Source: Selaginella moellendorffii
Lineage: Eukaryota > Streptophyta > Lycopodiopsida > Selaginellales > Selaginellaceae
DNA length: 64,000 nt
NCBI RefSeq assembly: GCF_000143415.4
Contig: NW_003314318.1
Span: forward strand, 1,229,394-1,293,393
Reading direction: 5' to 3'
In this document: positions 29,976 to 43,205 of the stretch, one piece after another
Layout of the letters: each line of letters begins with the position of its first letter
Numbering within the stretch: the first letter of the stretch is position 1
Notes under the pieces: model-generated
The model's input: only the letters and a program-made list of their open reading frames with translations
What the model was told of the DNA's origin: nothing
The model's database searches: none
Program-made: the position numbers and the translations under genes

Positions 29976-32900
29976 ATGGAGAGCGAGCCCGGCGTGACTT
30001 TGGGGACGAGCTACTACCAGCACCAGTTCTTTCCAGGGGGGGATCTTAGCCTCTCGCCCGACCCGGGCGAGGTGAAATGGGGGCGCTATGTGGAGACTCG
30101 GGGGCCTGAGAGGAATGACTGGGATGTCAAGGCCTGGAATTGGGACAGCCTGCTCTTCCTGGCACAGCCCTCGTCGGCGGACAAAGCTGGTTCCAACACG
30201 CAACTTGACCACCACCACCATGCTGCTACTCCTGCCACTGGGCTCAGCTTAAAGCGCGATCAGGAATGGCTGGCCTCGTCGCCAATGAATGCGACCAAGA
30301 CAATCGTATTGGATGCATCATCCACTGACGAGGACGATGCCGAGTGCCTGACGCTCAAGTTGGGTGGTCGTACGTACTCGTCTACGGACGAGTCCGCTAG
30401 GAATGGGAAACGGCAGAGGTCGACGTCTCCTGGTTCTAGCTGCCAGCAGCCACAGCAGCAACAGCAACAATCGCAGCAGCAGCAGTATCCAATGTGTCAA
30501 GTTGACGATTGCAAGGCGGACTTGAGCAATGCGAAGGACTATCACAGGCGTCATAAAGTCTGCGAGATGCATTCCAAGGCCGCGAAGGCTCTCGTGTCAC
30601 GAAACATGCAGCGGTTCTGCCAGCAATGTAGCCGGTAAACTTGTTTCTATTGATGGATTTTCGGATTGAAAGTGTTGCCTTTCAGATTCCATCCACTTCA
30701 GGAGTTTGATGAAGGGAAAAGGAGCTGTCGACGGAGACTTGCCGGGCACAACAGGCGGAGGAGGAAGACACAACCTGATACCGCGGCAGCTCAAGCTTTC
30801 CTGCTGTCAGAAGACGATGTAGCTGGCAAAAGTGCCGGGCTGCTGAAGCTGCTGCAAGTTCTATCACAACTACAAGGTACACAAGATTTTGATGGGAATC
30901 TTGATGTTAATCTGTTAGTTGCCTGCAGCAGCTAGCGCTCTTGAAAAAGCAAACGCTGTCCAGGAGCGTGATCTGGCCCTCGAGTATCTCAGAAGAGCCG
31001 TGTCCGTGTCAACTGCCCTGGGGGACTGTAGCAAGGAAGGCAATGGCTTCGGCCAAAAGCCTGAAGTGAAGTCACCGTACGATGCTCAAGTTCTCTCGGC
31101 CCTACCGGGCGTACCTTTGCTGGATGCGTTCTCCGTCTTGCTCCAGAACAACTTGAAAGCTCAGGCAAAGGAAATACCAGCGCCAGTGGTGTCTCAACCT
31201 CTGCAAAACGGAACCGACTACTTGCCAAGAGGAAGTCATGCTCCGCCACCACCATCAAGGCCGGCACATTCCGTAATTGAGGTCGATGGTCCGTCAGGAC
31301 ATAAACCTTTTCCTTTCCAATCGCCCGTGGCTGCTGCTGTCAATAAGGCTGCTGTTGCTCCCGACTCGAGAGACGCAGTCAGGCCATCACTGCTTGGACT
31401 TCTGGGAGCACGCGATAGACCTCCCAGTCCTGCCGTACCTCCAACATCGTTTATTCAGGCTGGACATTCTCAACAGTCAAGTGAATCCCAATCGGGCTCC
31501 GAGCAATCGCCTGATAGTTCCTACGCTGATTGGCAGGTAACGAAGAGTTTATTTCTTGGAAGGATTTTAACGCGACTTCTTACAGGAGCGAACGGGAAGG
31601 ATATCTTTTAAGCTGTTTGACAGGAATCCTGGTGATTTTCCGCAGCTCTTACGAGCACAGGTAAGGAGACAGGCTATTGATTCTAATCCAGTTTTCGCTT
31701 TGGCTAGATTCTTGAATGGCTCTCACATGTTCCCTCCGACATGGAAAGCTACATTCGACCTGGCTGCGTTGTACTGGCTATCTTTTTATCTATGCCAAAT
31801 TCTGCATGGCAAAAGGTGTGCTGTCTTTGTTTTTTGGATCTTATTTCTATTGTCATTTTGTGCTCAACTCAGCTCTGCAATGACCTACTTGGGAATCTTA
31901 AGCGGCTAATTGATTCGTCTCCTACCGACTTTTGGAACAAAGGCCGGATACTTGTGCAAGTTTGCGATCAATCTGCATATGTAGTCGATGGTATGCGTTC
32001 TGCTTTTGTGTCTTCTTAACCTGTTCTTTATATTTTACGTAGGGAAGGTGCAAGCTGTCAGCCTAAAATCAAGAGATTTTCCCGAAATTTTGGCTGTTAG
32101 ACCTCTTGCAGCTGTAAGAAACGAGGAAACAAGATTTTTGGTGCACGGTGTTGACCTCGCTGGTGCAGATACGAGGTAAAAGATCATACGTCTTTTGGGA
32201 TGTTAACAGAGTATTTTCTGTTGTAGAATTTACTGTGCGTTCCATGATGAATATAATCTTCAATCATGGAGCGAAATTGACGCAAACGAAGAGGATGCTG
32301 AAGGCAGTTTGTGTTTCACACACACTCCGTGCGAGTCTATCGGCCGGTGCTTCATTGAGGTACAAACGTATGACAAATGGTAATCCATCGTTTGACATGA
32401 TGGGCTTTCCAGGTGGAGCGCAATGGCGGCAGCAGCTTTGCACCCGTTTTGGTTGCAGACAATGCAATTTGTGACGAAGTGCGAAGCTTGGAAGAGGATA
32501 TAGAGATTGCTTCGTCAAGAGCAGCGGCCATGGCAGACAGTTGTGCGTTCCCAGAGGAGTACTCTGTGGCTTTCGTTGATCTGGTGGAGCTGGCTGTAGA
32601 ACACGAGACGTCCAGGTTCTTGCATGAACTGGGATGGGTGTTCCAGAAGCAACACTGGCAGTTGATGAAGAAACAAGATCATTGCGATCTCCGCAGCTCA
32701 ACGATGAAGCGGCTGCTGATGTTCGCGGTGGAGCGCGAGTGGTGTGCAGTGGTGAAGGCACTCCTGGACACGCTCTACAGCTTCAAGAGCACCGGGAAGG
32801 TGGAGGACGTTGCGGACGTATTAGAAAGTGTCAACCTTCTCCACAGGGCAACAAGCCGGAACAGCATCACTATGGTAGAGTTCCTCTTGACGTATCAAAG

Positions 32901-33546
32901 CCCGGTGGCTAAGAGAAAAGAGAGCTACGTATTCTCGGCCGCTACGGCTGGGCCTGCGGGACTGACGGCTTTGCACGTCGCAGCGTGCATGATAGGAGCG
33001 GATCGAGTCGTTTCCGCCTTGACGAGTGACGCTTCACAGGTAACTTGGTCTTCTTTTTCTTTCCATGACTTTGTGTTTTTCGTTCCTTAGGTTGGCTTGC
33101 AAGCTTGGAACTCCGCTCGAGACATTAACGGCCAGTCTCCATTCGACTGTGCACTGTCTCACGGGAACTTCACGTACATTCAGCTGGTATGGAGCAAGAT
33201 CGCGGCGTCCAGAGGCAAGTCTATTCCATCTCAAGCCACTAACTGGATCCAAAACGCGTTGAGCATCGAGCTGCCGCCATGGCCGTCGTCGTCGACTCAA
33301 ACTCCAGGAGGATCCAAGATGCTGCTTCCAGCTTCTTGCGGGAGCGAATGCGTAGCAGCAGCTGGGCAGCATCCTGTCCGGCAAAACTTTGCGGGCATTC
33401 GGGGTCCCATGTACAGGCCCTTCATCCTGTCCATGGTGGCGATAGCGGCGGTGTGCGTGTGCGTGTGCCTGCTGCTCAAGAGCCCCGTGGAAGTGCGCTT
33501 CATCTCGCCTTTCACATGGGAGTCCGTCCAGTTTGGCCCCAAATAA
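29976..33546 (+). CDS. SBP-box transcription factor, SPL1/SPL12-type with ankyrin region and membrane anchor
   Basis: Ten exons (29976-30634, 30686-30876, 30929-31536, 31586-31660, 31708-31815, 31873-31990, 32043-32175, 32227-32359, 32413-33039, 33091-33546) join in phase into 1035 residues, with introns of 47-57 bp. After a Gln-rich stretch, residues 174-249 are the SBP domain: zinc site 1 uses C174, C179, C196, H199; site 2 uses C215, C218, H222, C234. The overlapping nuclear signal is [13 protein letters not shown], and the conserved intron sits within the second finger. The long C-terminal half has SPL1-clade features: [29 protein letters not shown], ankyrin-like repeats ([21 protein letters not shown]) and a hydrophobic segment ([19 protein letters not shown]) near the end. 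It should bind GTAC-core DNA. I see no miR156 target-like site, as is usual in this clade. Confidence 0.95.
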
Positions 33547-36500
33547 TAATGTGGTTGTTTGTAATATAAACATCTAAATCCAATCTAAAATAAATCAACA
33601 GTTTAGCCTATACAATTTACCCAACCGGGCAGTTTGAGATATATAGGTTTGTTGTAAGAAGCATGGGATTCACCTCATTCACTCTTGTCCTTAGTACCAT
33701 CTATAGTATAAATATAAATTAAAGTCCCATTTGTATTGTATCTGGAAGTAAGAGGCATGACTGTGGTGTTCTGAAGTTTAATTCAATAGGATGCAACAAA
33801 ATTCACAGTGAGCCATTTTATACTTGTTGTAGACCATTTAAGTTGATAAGTAGTGTATGAAGCAATGTAGATAGATTATAAAATTCAGCAGATTATCAAC
33901 ACAAAAAGCTATTATTTGCTAAGAGCTCTTTAAAAAGGACCTGGATGCCAACTAGATGCTACTAAACTAATTGTGCTAATTTAATTGTAGCTATAACTTC
34001 TAGATGATAATGAATTTTAGCTAAAACTTTAAAGAAACATCTAAATGAGTAAATTGAATATTGAAAAAATGTTTAACCCAACTATAGTGTCATAATAATC
34101 AGACTTGAGATCTCTTTAAAACCAAATGTAAAATTTTGAATTTAGACTTCCCATGAAAATCATGTAGCCAAAGATTAGATATGCTTAACCTCAAATATTT
34201 TAATATACTTAATGAATTGGAAAAAGAGTGCACTTTTATTCATATGTCTTTTTCCTTTATATTTAAACCCCAATAGGAAATTAAGTTTTGTTTTTCAAGT
34301 TGGTCGCTTACAATTTAATATCTTAGCTAGTAGGTGAAAAATGTGTAAAGGAGTCTTCTAAAAGACACCATGAATGTTTGGTACTAAAACCATTGGCAAA
34401 AATATTACTATTGATGCTAAAGAAGAAAAAGATTCCTGAAAATGACAAGTTAATAGACAAGAGAATACATCTCCTCTAAAAGAAAGTTGGCTGAAAGAAA
34501 GACTTTTCCACCTCACCATATGCCAATTTAGATGCTAAAAATCTTCCTCAAACCTGATATAAAAGTCTTTGCTAAGAATTGAAAACAAGGTTGGCCTAGT
34601 AAACATGAACTCCTTGACATCAAACATTTATAGAATTTCAATTGTAACTTGTGATTGGTTGACCTTCACTAAGTTTTGAAAAATTGAGTCAACATAGGAG
34701 GAGTATTCCAAAAACCTTGTCCAGTCAGATTGTTGATGATTGCCATGATACTTAGCTTCAACTGAGACCTAAAACCTTAAAAAATGGATTTTCTAGTATT
34801 GTGATTTGAAGAGTTCTTAGAAAAAGGATTATTGAAAAAGGTGGTAAACATAAATGTGGTAAGAGGGGAATGGGATGGGATACATTAAGATGGAAATTTT
34901 TTGTGAAAGATGATTGGAGTGGAAAAATGGTCTCAGAGTAAAAAATGGTGGCACGTTAGGGTGGCATTGATATGTTAAAGATGATCATTTCGATGGTAAA
35001 TCTAAAGCAAATAAGAGGTTGTCAATAGTCATTATACTTCTTTGCCTCAACTCTTAACTGGATTATAAGAAAAGATTAAATTGCATCTCTCACATAAAAA
35101 CAAGTAAAAGATAGTCAAAAGTTCTAGAATTAATTAAATCTAGGATTCATGCAACCAAAAAGCCTGATCTAATAATCGTTGGAATTAAAAAAAAAAAAAA
35201 GATCTAAAAAATACAAGATCAAAGATTAAAGAGGAAATACTTAACTTGAAATTACCATGGATCTTTTGATTTGTACTATACTCCATATAATGCCTCACAT
35301 GAAAAGTGAGATATTCTACCATGGTTGGATCAATTGTAAGGGATTTTGCAACCTTGTTGCACATTCAAGATTCCATCGGAAACACATTGGAAAATGTGTA
35401 TTTCAATAATTAATCTGCTCTAGACATATGGAATAATCTCTGAATATATCCAGGAATATACATAGACTCACCAAGTGAAGTGTAGGCTGGACATATGTTG
35501 ACAATATGCTCTACATACTACTTAGAGGCACATTTCTTGTGGTAGAGGGGGTATCAGCTCTTGGTTGTTCTATAACTTGTGATGGTGTTAGCATAGATTT
35601 CAGTCTTTGGTTTTAGTTTTGTACCACCTCTGAAGTGTGTTATGACCAAAACTTGGGTTGCTAGACCAATTCTATCATCAATACAAGATATGTAGTTGGC
35701 TATTTCTAGAGACTCCTCAAAGGTTCTAGCAATCGACCAAATAATAGTTTTTCTCCCACCATCCATTCATCCACTCACATTCTCAAGCAACAGATTCTCT
35801 CTTTCTCTCCTCTCTTCCACTTGAACTTTGAGTTGATTTTGGGATATAAAAGTATTTACCATTATACAAATTCTGAGGCTGGGATCTAGGTTTAAGACTC
35901 TCTTCCTTAGCATACTTATTTTCTTTAACTCTTTTATCTCTTTTGTTCTTCATTTTCTTGGTTCTAAATTTTGATTTAACCCTACAATTTTCCCCTTATT
36001 AGTTTTTTCAGCATGTTTTAAAACTTTATACTTCATTCTTATATCTCTTTCCATTTTCCATTTCTCTCTATCATCTCAATTTTCATCATCCATTATTTAT
36101 ATGCAAGATCTAGCCATTCTTTTCGAACTTGTACGCCATGGGTTCAAGCTGCACCAAAGGGTAGGTGATCTTTCAATGGTTGTTTGTTGGAGGGGCTGGG
36201 TATTTTTTGAGCTTAGCTCACAAGCTGAGCTCAAGATAATAGATGTCACTATAGTTCACTAGATGTTCAAATGATTGGTTTGGGATAAACTAACAGTTCC
36301 ATTCAAAATTTAAGACATATCTTCAATCCAAGAAGAAATTAAATAATATAAATCCAATAAGAAACTAAATATCATAAGTCAAAGAAGAAATTGTATAATA
36401 CCACTATAAAATTTGAGTAGGAAAAGAGAACTAAATTTAATCTTCCTCATAATCCACATCCAAATAAAGAGGAATTTGTAAGCTCTTGAATTTAGACTTC

Positions 36501-36851
36501 CTAGCTTAATACTATTAAACCTATGGACACTTAACCCTAACTATCCCAAAACCCTCAATTGATTGGAGAAAAGGGTGCACTTTTGTTCATAAGCTTTTTC
36601 CCTTTGTATTTGAACCACCCCATAGATCATCTCTTATGTCGTTTTCTTTGATTACTTACAAAGTTTTTATAACATAATACTCTCTCACTGTGGGCTCTTG
36701 TTGTATATGAGTGCAATTGCTTCTACATAGCATGGCAAGTTATAGCGCATATCATCAATCCACTTAATATACACACATGTTTTACCTTTATTGTAAAGGC
36801 ACTTTTGGATAGATGCCTTAAAACAAGGAGGAGATTCATATTGAATAAGTG
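33547..36851. other. AT-rich repeat DNA without intact genes
   Basis: This stretch is AT-rich with stops in all frames. The only coding trace is the retroelement gag-like piece on the minus strand near 35554-35766, listed separately. There are repeated short words such as TTTGCTAAGA and poly-A runs (35188-35200). I see no RNA gene. Confidence 0.5.
35554..35766 (-). pseudogene. Retrotransposon gag-like fragment
   Basis: The minus-strand translation contains RTFEESLEIANYISCIDDRIGLATQV, which resembles the end of the Ty3/gypsy gag capsid region where an '(E)EALxIAxxIDDRI' pattern is common. It is short, has no start context and is surrounded by stops. The assignment is by pattern only. Confidence 0.35.
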
Positions 36852-37837
36852 TGTTGCAAATATGACTATAAGTATTGAAAGTTATCTGTCAGTTAGTCTT
36901 TTCAGATATTTTTTCCTTATTGCCACGACGGTAGGAGGTTGGTATTGTTAGACCCTTTATTAGTCCCTTTTGTTCAAGTGTTAGTAAACTTGACTTAACA
37001 CCTCTACTTAACCAGACAAGCATAAAGAAGGAATTCCTAAGTGTCTATTTAGCCAAACATATTTGGCCTAACTTATTAGTTCTCTTTTGCTTTGTCCTAC
37101 ACTAGCTTGATAAAAACCTTTAGGATGTTGAGATTGGTCTTTCAATATTTGCTAGATGATAGCTTATTATGTTTGCTAAACACCCTTGCTATCATACCCT
37201 TTATGTTATTTCTGTTTAGTCCTAATTATTATTTATGAAAAGTGTCCAGATTTGCTAATTTGGCATATCTAAGGAATGTAAAGGTTTTCTTGAACACAAT
37301 ATATGGGGGGTTCCAAATATATAATAGGGATAGTGGGTAGGCTAGGCATAGCCAACCAATTTGAGGCATAGTCTAGCTTTTGTTTGCGTGTCTATCCTTG
37401 TTTTGCGTCTGGCTTGGTCTAATCCTAAATTCCATACTATACTAGCTGGTGGAATACCTATATCTTTGCGTAGGCCACTAGTATGTTGAAATAACGCTAG
37501 ACTTTATTTGGCTCCATTTTACATACTAATCCTAGCATTCGGATATTAGATGCTTTAAGACTATTCTTACATCACTTCATATTCCTATTCCTTTGCTCTT
37601 CAGGTTAAACGCTCAAGCGTCACTTCATGCTCTGGTTCTTTCACTCCTTGGCTGCAAGTTTGGGAGTTTGGCTTCATACTTTCATTTAGTGGTCCAAGGC
37701 CCTAAAATTTGGACACATGGCATGTGGCATGTGGCATGTGGCATATGACATATGGCACATAGTGGTTTAGGTTCCGCTTTGTGGTTATCCTATGATAAAT
37801 CACCATAGGATAAAAGGTGAAAACCATATGTGCTACA
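36852..37837 (+). mobile_element. Diverged LTR copy (family with TGT...CTACA ends)
   Basis: Starts TGTTGCAAATATGAC and ends ATGTGCTACA, and follows the intact LTR at 53527-54680 along its length with some deletions (986 versus 1154 bp). Shared landmarks are GAAAGTTATCTGTCAG (36880), AAACACCCTTGCTATCAT (37178), the ATAATAGGGATAGTGGGTAGG block (37320) and the TCACCATAGGATAAAAGGT block just before the end. Flanking 5-mers are AAGTG and AATGT, so a target duplication is not preserved. Most changes are C to T or G to A, which marks it as an older copy. Confidence 0.8.
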
Positions 37838-39887
37838 AATGTCCTATTGAGCAGATCGAAGAGAAATAAATTAAGAATCCAATTGAAAACCCTTTGCCCC
37901 ATCTTATCTTATTGTAGTTGCTCTTGGCCTGGATCCAATTATTGCTGCTTATCCAGTCCTAACTACATAAAATGTACGAGGGCAACTTTATAGTGAGGGT
38001 GTCCAAGAGAGTAAAAACTTAATTTCCAATGAACTTGTTTATTGTAATTCAAATGTAGAAGTTGGAGAAACCAACCAACACTCTATATACTAATATATAA
38101 ATGCATTCTTTCCATCCTTCCCCATTGTTATAAAGGATGAACTCCAAGAGCTGTCTTTGTCAACTTCACATAAATAGATATGAAAAAAGAAACATGCATT
38201 ATCAAATATTTTTCAGTTTTCAAGTTTGCCCTCTTTTGCCAATAGGAAGTGTTGGCAATGTCTAATGGGGCTTTTCATATTTATCATCTTAAAAACCATA
38301 GAGGTTCAGTTTCAACATGCTCGAAGCCGGAAAAGAGCATATGGGGCGGGTGGTGACGAAGGGGAGATCCCTGGAACTAAAGTTTGGTTCTGTGTAGATC
38401 AGATCAAGGAACTAGATTTCAGTTTTGTGCAGCCCAAATCCATGCCACTCACTCCACAAACACATGCTCCCTATCCATAGCGGTGGTGAACTTTGCGCCT
38501 TATCCATGGTCCCTAGATCTCTCCCATATGATTGCATCTACCAATATGAAGGACTTGAGTTGATCGTGAGATCAATGGAGGTACATTGCCCTTGCTTGAT
38601 CTCTATCTGTATGGTGCCTACAGTTTCCCAAAGATATAAAAAGCCCCTAGAAATGTACTGTCCTAGATCCCACAGTGCAGTGAATTGAGGAGGAATGTGC
38701 AATCTTCGGTAATGGTGATGCTATTGCTTCCTGGAAGCCCTCTCCTCGCTGCTGTGTGACTAATCCCCTCAAGTGTTGGCAATATGGAAATAGTTATTGG
38801 GGACTACTTTTAGCTTTGCAATGATGTAAGTTAGAAGTCTTTTATATTCCATAGATGGATGCAAGTTAGGAATTAGGTTCTTCACCATTACCTTTAACAT
38901 TGACTTTATATTCTTAAACTTATTTGATAGGTTGCCACCTCTATAACACACTCCATTTTAGTGTAAGCAATTAAATTTTTCATTTTACTTTAGTCACTTA
39001 ACCACACTTCTGACCACTTAGAGAAGTCTCATTCACAACCTCCATAAGTCTTATTCCGGACTTGAGGACTTATTAACCCCAAGAATAGCATCCATACCAC
39101 TCAACCATTGCATTTGGTCCAAATGCTCCATGTGTCTGATCTCATGACTGACACCCAAAGGTACCACTGACAAATTAGCCTATTACACTAAGGCCATGCC
39201 TATTCACTTTTGTCAAAGACCAAGCCATCCGTCCATGAGTGATCATCCTAAATCCACTTCTTAGCATCCTCAAGATGCCCGTAGACATGGGGAACAACCT
39301 TCCCCAATGTCCCTTTTTTTGGTCCCCACCAAATCCCTTTCCATCCACGGCCGTGTTCATTAATATTGCCATTGGGTCAAGGCCTACAAGCCTAACCACT
39401 ATGCCCCACTAGCCTCTGGGACTTCCTTGACACATGACTGCATCTTTGGTCCCCACACAAGAGGACTACTCCTCCTCCTTTCCTTAGTCTGGGACTCTAG
39501 AACAACATTTTGAAACACCACGGCCTAAGTGAGCCTTGTGGGTACTCTCCCCACCATCCGTCTTTGGGTGCCCTAGCTAGATGGATGGCTGTAGTGAGGT
39601 TTTGATGAGCCACGCTAGATATCCAAGTAGGTAGTGCCACCCATACTTGGATTGGGAGCATTAACCATTTGATCTCTTAGGGGAGCTAGAGCCGGCTCTT
39701 GAACACTTCACCAAGCTACCCTACTTGTCTATCTATATTCACTCTAACCTTAGACTTCCTAGTGGTTATATCATCGCCCAATACATGGGTATAACCTTCT
39801 TGCACCACCTTGGCATTTCCTAGCCAAACTAGTTCCACTGGAGTCCAATCCCCACACTCTCCCTACTATACTTTTGGAACCCTCTAC
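37838..39887. other. Repeat-derived DNA, no intact gene
   Basis: There are no convincing coding regions. The segment 38310-38700 has a somewhat higher GC content and short open stretches on the plus strand but no family I recognise. The segment 39000-39880 contains CC-rich words and reads like degraded retroelement interior. No RNA genes seen. Confidence 0.35.
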
Positions 39888-39932
39888 ACCCCCCCCCCGA
39901 AGGACGATCGCTTTGGGCTTTCACCCAACAGT
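39888..39932 (-). mobile_element. Inverted scrap of the LTR family around its poly-G tract
   Basis: CCCCCCCCCGAAGGACG followed by GCTTTGGGCTTTCACCCAA is the reverse complement of the central part of the solo LTR at about 54075-54120, where the same words precede a poly-G run. The adjoining 'GGAACCCTCTACA' fits the same block. So a reversed LTR piece abuts the satellite that follows. Confidence 0.65.
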
Positions 39933-39939
39933 CTGTATT

Positions 39940-40086
39940 AGTATTTGGACTCGGACTCAGACTTGGATTTGGACTTGGACTCAAACTCAGTCTCGAACTC
40001 AAACTCAGTCTTAGTCTCGAACTAGGACTCGATCTCAGTCTTGGTCTCAAACTAGAACTCGGTCTCGGTCTCGGTCTCGGTCTCGA

Positions 40087-40120
<34 letters not shown>

Positions 40121-40440
40121 AGTCTTGGTCTCGTCTTGGATTCCATCTTAAATCCATCTCGAACTCCATCTCAGGTCCATCTTAGATTTATCTCGGACTC
40201 CATCTTGGATCCCTCTCGGACTTCATCTCGGTCCATCTTGGACTCCATCTTGGATTTCATCTCGAACTCTTTCTCGAGTCCATCTCGGACTCCATCTTAG
40301 GTCCACCTTGGGTCCATCTCAGACTTCATCTTGGGTCCACCTCGGGTCCATCTCGGACTCCATCTTGGACTCCATCTCAAGTGCATCTCAGTCCATCTCG
40401 GACTCCATCTCAAGTCCATTTTGGACTTCTCCATGTATTA
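39940..40440. repeat. GGTCTC/GGACTC-type satellite array
   Basis: About 500 bases are built of 6-base units, mostly TCGGTC, TCGGAC and TCAGTC variants (perfect run of GGTCTC near 40062-40125), grading into 12-base units of the GGACTCCATCTC type (40140-40430). Open frames through it are artefacts, giving Arg-Pro repeats on the minus strand. A similar array lies at 57645-57850. Confidence 0.88.
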
Positions 40441-43133
40441 TCTGTTGGTCCTCTAGTGTCCCTTTTCTAGAGACTAGTGTGGCTAAATCCAAAAGGATTA
40501 CTTTTCTTTATTTCTCATATCTTAAATTAATTACTTCTTTGTTTTCATTGTAGGTTTTAGTATGGAACTTATTCTTTACCATTACTCTTGCCATCATAGC
40601 ATTACATGAGTTGATGAGTGTGCAAATTTAGCAATGCCGGGATATAATAGCTTGATAGACATCATCCCAAATATCATTAATAAGGACCTTCACTAAAGTC
40701 CTTGGCTATCAACACTATTTACTAAAGGCCATGCAAATCCTCCTACAATTGTTTTATCCTTCTAAGGGATTGTGCTTGATGTTATAGAGGGTTTTGATTC
40801 AATAGTATTAGCAATTAAAGAGATTGGCTATGCGGTTTTGCATTGGAGAAGGAGAGTGCATTTCAAGGTGTTCTTAGGACAATTCACAATAGGTGATAAT
40901 AAAAATAATTAATGTTAGAAAATTTCACTTATCAAACCTAGATGATACTTGAGGTAGAGATCTAGCTCAAAAGGTGATAATGGCATTTTCCCCCACAACT
41001 CCAAACACCATGGATAAACTCTCACTCTTGTACAATGGGACAATGGAACTCTAGTTTATACATGCCAAGCTTCTTCTTACCAGTTAAGAGCTTGAGAAAA
41101 ACACTTGTTATGTACTCCAAAGCACCTAAGCAATTATTTAAATACCTATAAAGGAGTTATGATTAAATTAAAAAGTTAAAACCTTACAATATACATATAC
41201 ACCATATGGTGTGAGAAAAATAGTTAACTTTGTTGGTTCTTAATGCTTAAGTTGCCATTAGAAAGTCATTCATCCCCAATCTCTTGAAGGGAAGCTTGAA
41301 TGTATTCCAAAAGTGCATACATTGGTAAAGAATTACATATCTTGTGCTTAAAGTAACTCCTCAACAGCTGCAATACTCTATGCAATATAAAACTTCTCCT
41401 TCATCACATTCTCAAGTTTGTTCTCGAGCTTTTTATCATTATTATGATATCAAGTGTTGAGGAGCTCACATCTAGATTTCCTCAAGAGAGAGCATGTCAA
41501 CATATAGAAGATGTTTGATATCATAGACTAGGGTATGTGCTAGAAATGCAAATTGGTTAAGCCTATAATATAGTTAGTGAGGTCAAAAGCAACTAGTAAG
41601 GAATTCTTATATATTAATTTTGTAACATGCCAAGTTGAGCCTCATAGCTTGGTTTCAATCCTTTGATTTTACATGTCATTAGAACACAAATATGTTGTTC
41701 ATTGTTGTCTTGAAACTTTTCTTGGATACATCTCCAAAACACTAGTCACTAGTGGTTTCCATCCATAATGCAAAACATCCAACCTATAAAGGCTTGTGTT
41801 TTCTTGTGGCATGCCATCAAAGTATTGAACTCCTTAGATTTCCTTTGTTATATTTGATCCCAAGTCTGCTTGATCTCTCAAATAACCATGTCTATGCAAT
41901 TGGTTCCAAGAAATCATACCATAATAAATTATCTAGTGGTCTGTCTAAATTTACCTTGTGAAAAAGGTATAAATAGCCATGTTGAAGTCATAGGCCAAGT
42001 GCACCCAAAGATAGCAAAGTGGAATCTAAAGATCCAAGCCATTTTACCTAACACCTTATTGATAGTTCATTCTTAAACTTGGACAATAGTCTTATGTATT
42101 CACTCATTCAAGATTATATTAGCCTTTAGCATATGTCATTTCTACTACCTTTAGCACTTATGGCATGTCTATCATTTCCTCCATCAAGACCTACCTCCTC
42201 ATCCTCTTTGTTACCTATAGCACTAGATGCCTCATCACTAGCTCTTTTATGCTACAAACAAATTCTTCATTTCCACACTCACCAGAACCAATGCTAGCAA
42301 ATGGATCTTCAATGCTAATATGAACATTTGGCTTTTGGGTGCCTACACTTGGATCAAGATTAAGCATTGCCTAGATATAGATACCACTACTCCCACCATG
42401 GTTGTCCTCCGAAGCAACTCCTTGAACTTGTGAAATCTCTCTAGGGAATTTAGCATAACGATGTAATTATTTTTCTAGAGAATGGTCTATTAAGGTTGAT
42501 TGGCATGCTTCTTCTATTGTGGCATGATATATGTATCTACATGAAAAAGAGAAGAACTCTTGACTAAATATTTAAAAAATGTTGAAGAATGAAAAAAACA
42601 TTAAAGAAGCCAAAAATAAAAGATTGGTTTACCCACGAATCAATCTTTCCAGCACCAGTAACAATATAAGAGAAAAAAGAGAGAAGAAAATGAAAAAAAA
42701 GAGTAGAAAGTAATATGTTGGAAAGATCAGTTTGCTGCCAAACCAGTGATGCACTGGAAAAATTGGTTCGCTGCCAAACCAATCTTTTTAGCACCAAACA
42801 AAAAATAAAAACAAAAAAAATACCAAAAAGTGATGTGCTGGAAAGATTAGTTCACTACTTGACCAATCTTTCTAGCATTAAGTAATTGCAAGACATGAGT
42901 TATTGGCTCAAGATTGAAAAAAGGCTCAAGGAAAAAAGGAAAAAAAAAAACTAGTAGAAAGTGATGCACTAGAAAGAATGATTCACCACTGAACCACCAA
43001 GTAGCCATGAGTTTCTAGCCATAAGCCACAAACAAATGGGGAGATAGAGAAGTAGTAAATGGGGGGATTGAGAAGAAGCTTAGGATATATTTTGATTAAG
43101 GAGTGCTTTTCTCTATCTAAATGATTACAATCT
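40441..43133. other. AT-rich DNA without recognised genes
   Basis: No intact frame, RNA or clear repeat is visible. A cluster of near-identical units near 42620-42990 contains 'GATGTGCTGGAAAGAT...GGTTCGCTGCCAAACC' about four times with A-rich spacers, so it is a degenerate tandem repeat with a spacing of roughly 100-120 bp. Confidence 0.4.
42625..42995. repeat. Degenerate tandem repeat with GGAAAGAT...TTCGCTGCC units
   Basis: The words GGTTTACCCACGAATCAATCTTTCCAGCACC, GGAAAGATCAGTTTGCTGCC, GGAAAAATTGGTTCGCTGCC, GGAAAGATTAGTTCACTAC and AGAAAGAATGATTCACCACTG recur in turn, separated by poly-A-rich spacers of similar length. Five related units can be seen. Function unknown. Confidence 0.55.
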
Positions 43134-43205
43134 GTAGTTAGTTTTCACCCTTTACCCTATGGTGATTTATCATAAAAAAAAAACATAGAGTGGAATTATA
43201 ACTCT
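43134..43205 (-). mobile_element. Inverted terminal scrap of the LTR family
   Basis: TGTAGTTAGTTTTCACCC followed by TTTACCCTATGGTGATTTA is the reverse complement of the last 60-70 bases of the LTR family (compare 54615-54680). The rest of the LTR is not visible beyond about 43205. Confidence 0.65.

Noticed and set aside
30460-30490. CAG repeat in the SBP-box gene as a microsatellite element
   Set aside because: It encodes the in-frame Gln-rich stretch before the SBP domain, which is common in these factors.
37711-37760. Short GGCATGT repeats as a CRISPR-like array
   Set aside because: The units are 7 bases without spacers, inside an LTR of a plant genome.
39829-40146. Arg-Pro repeat protein on the minus strand
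   Set aside because: Translation of a 6-base satellite; no start context or conserved ends.
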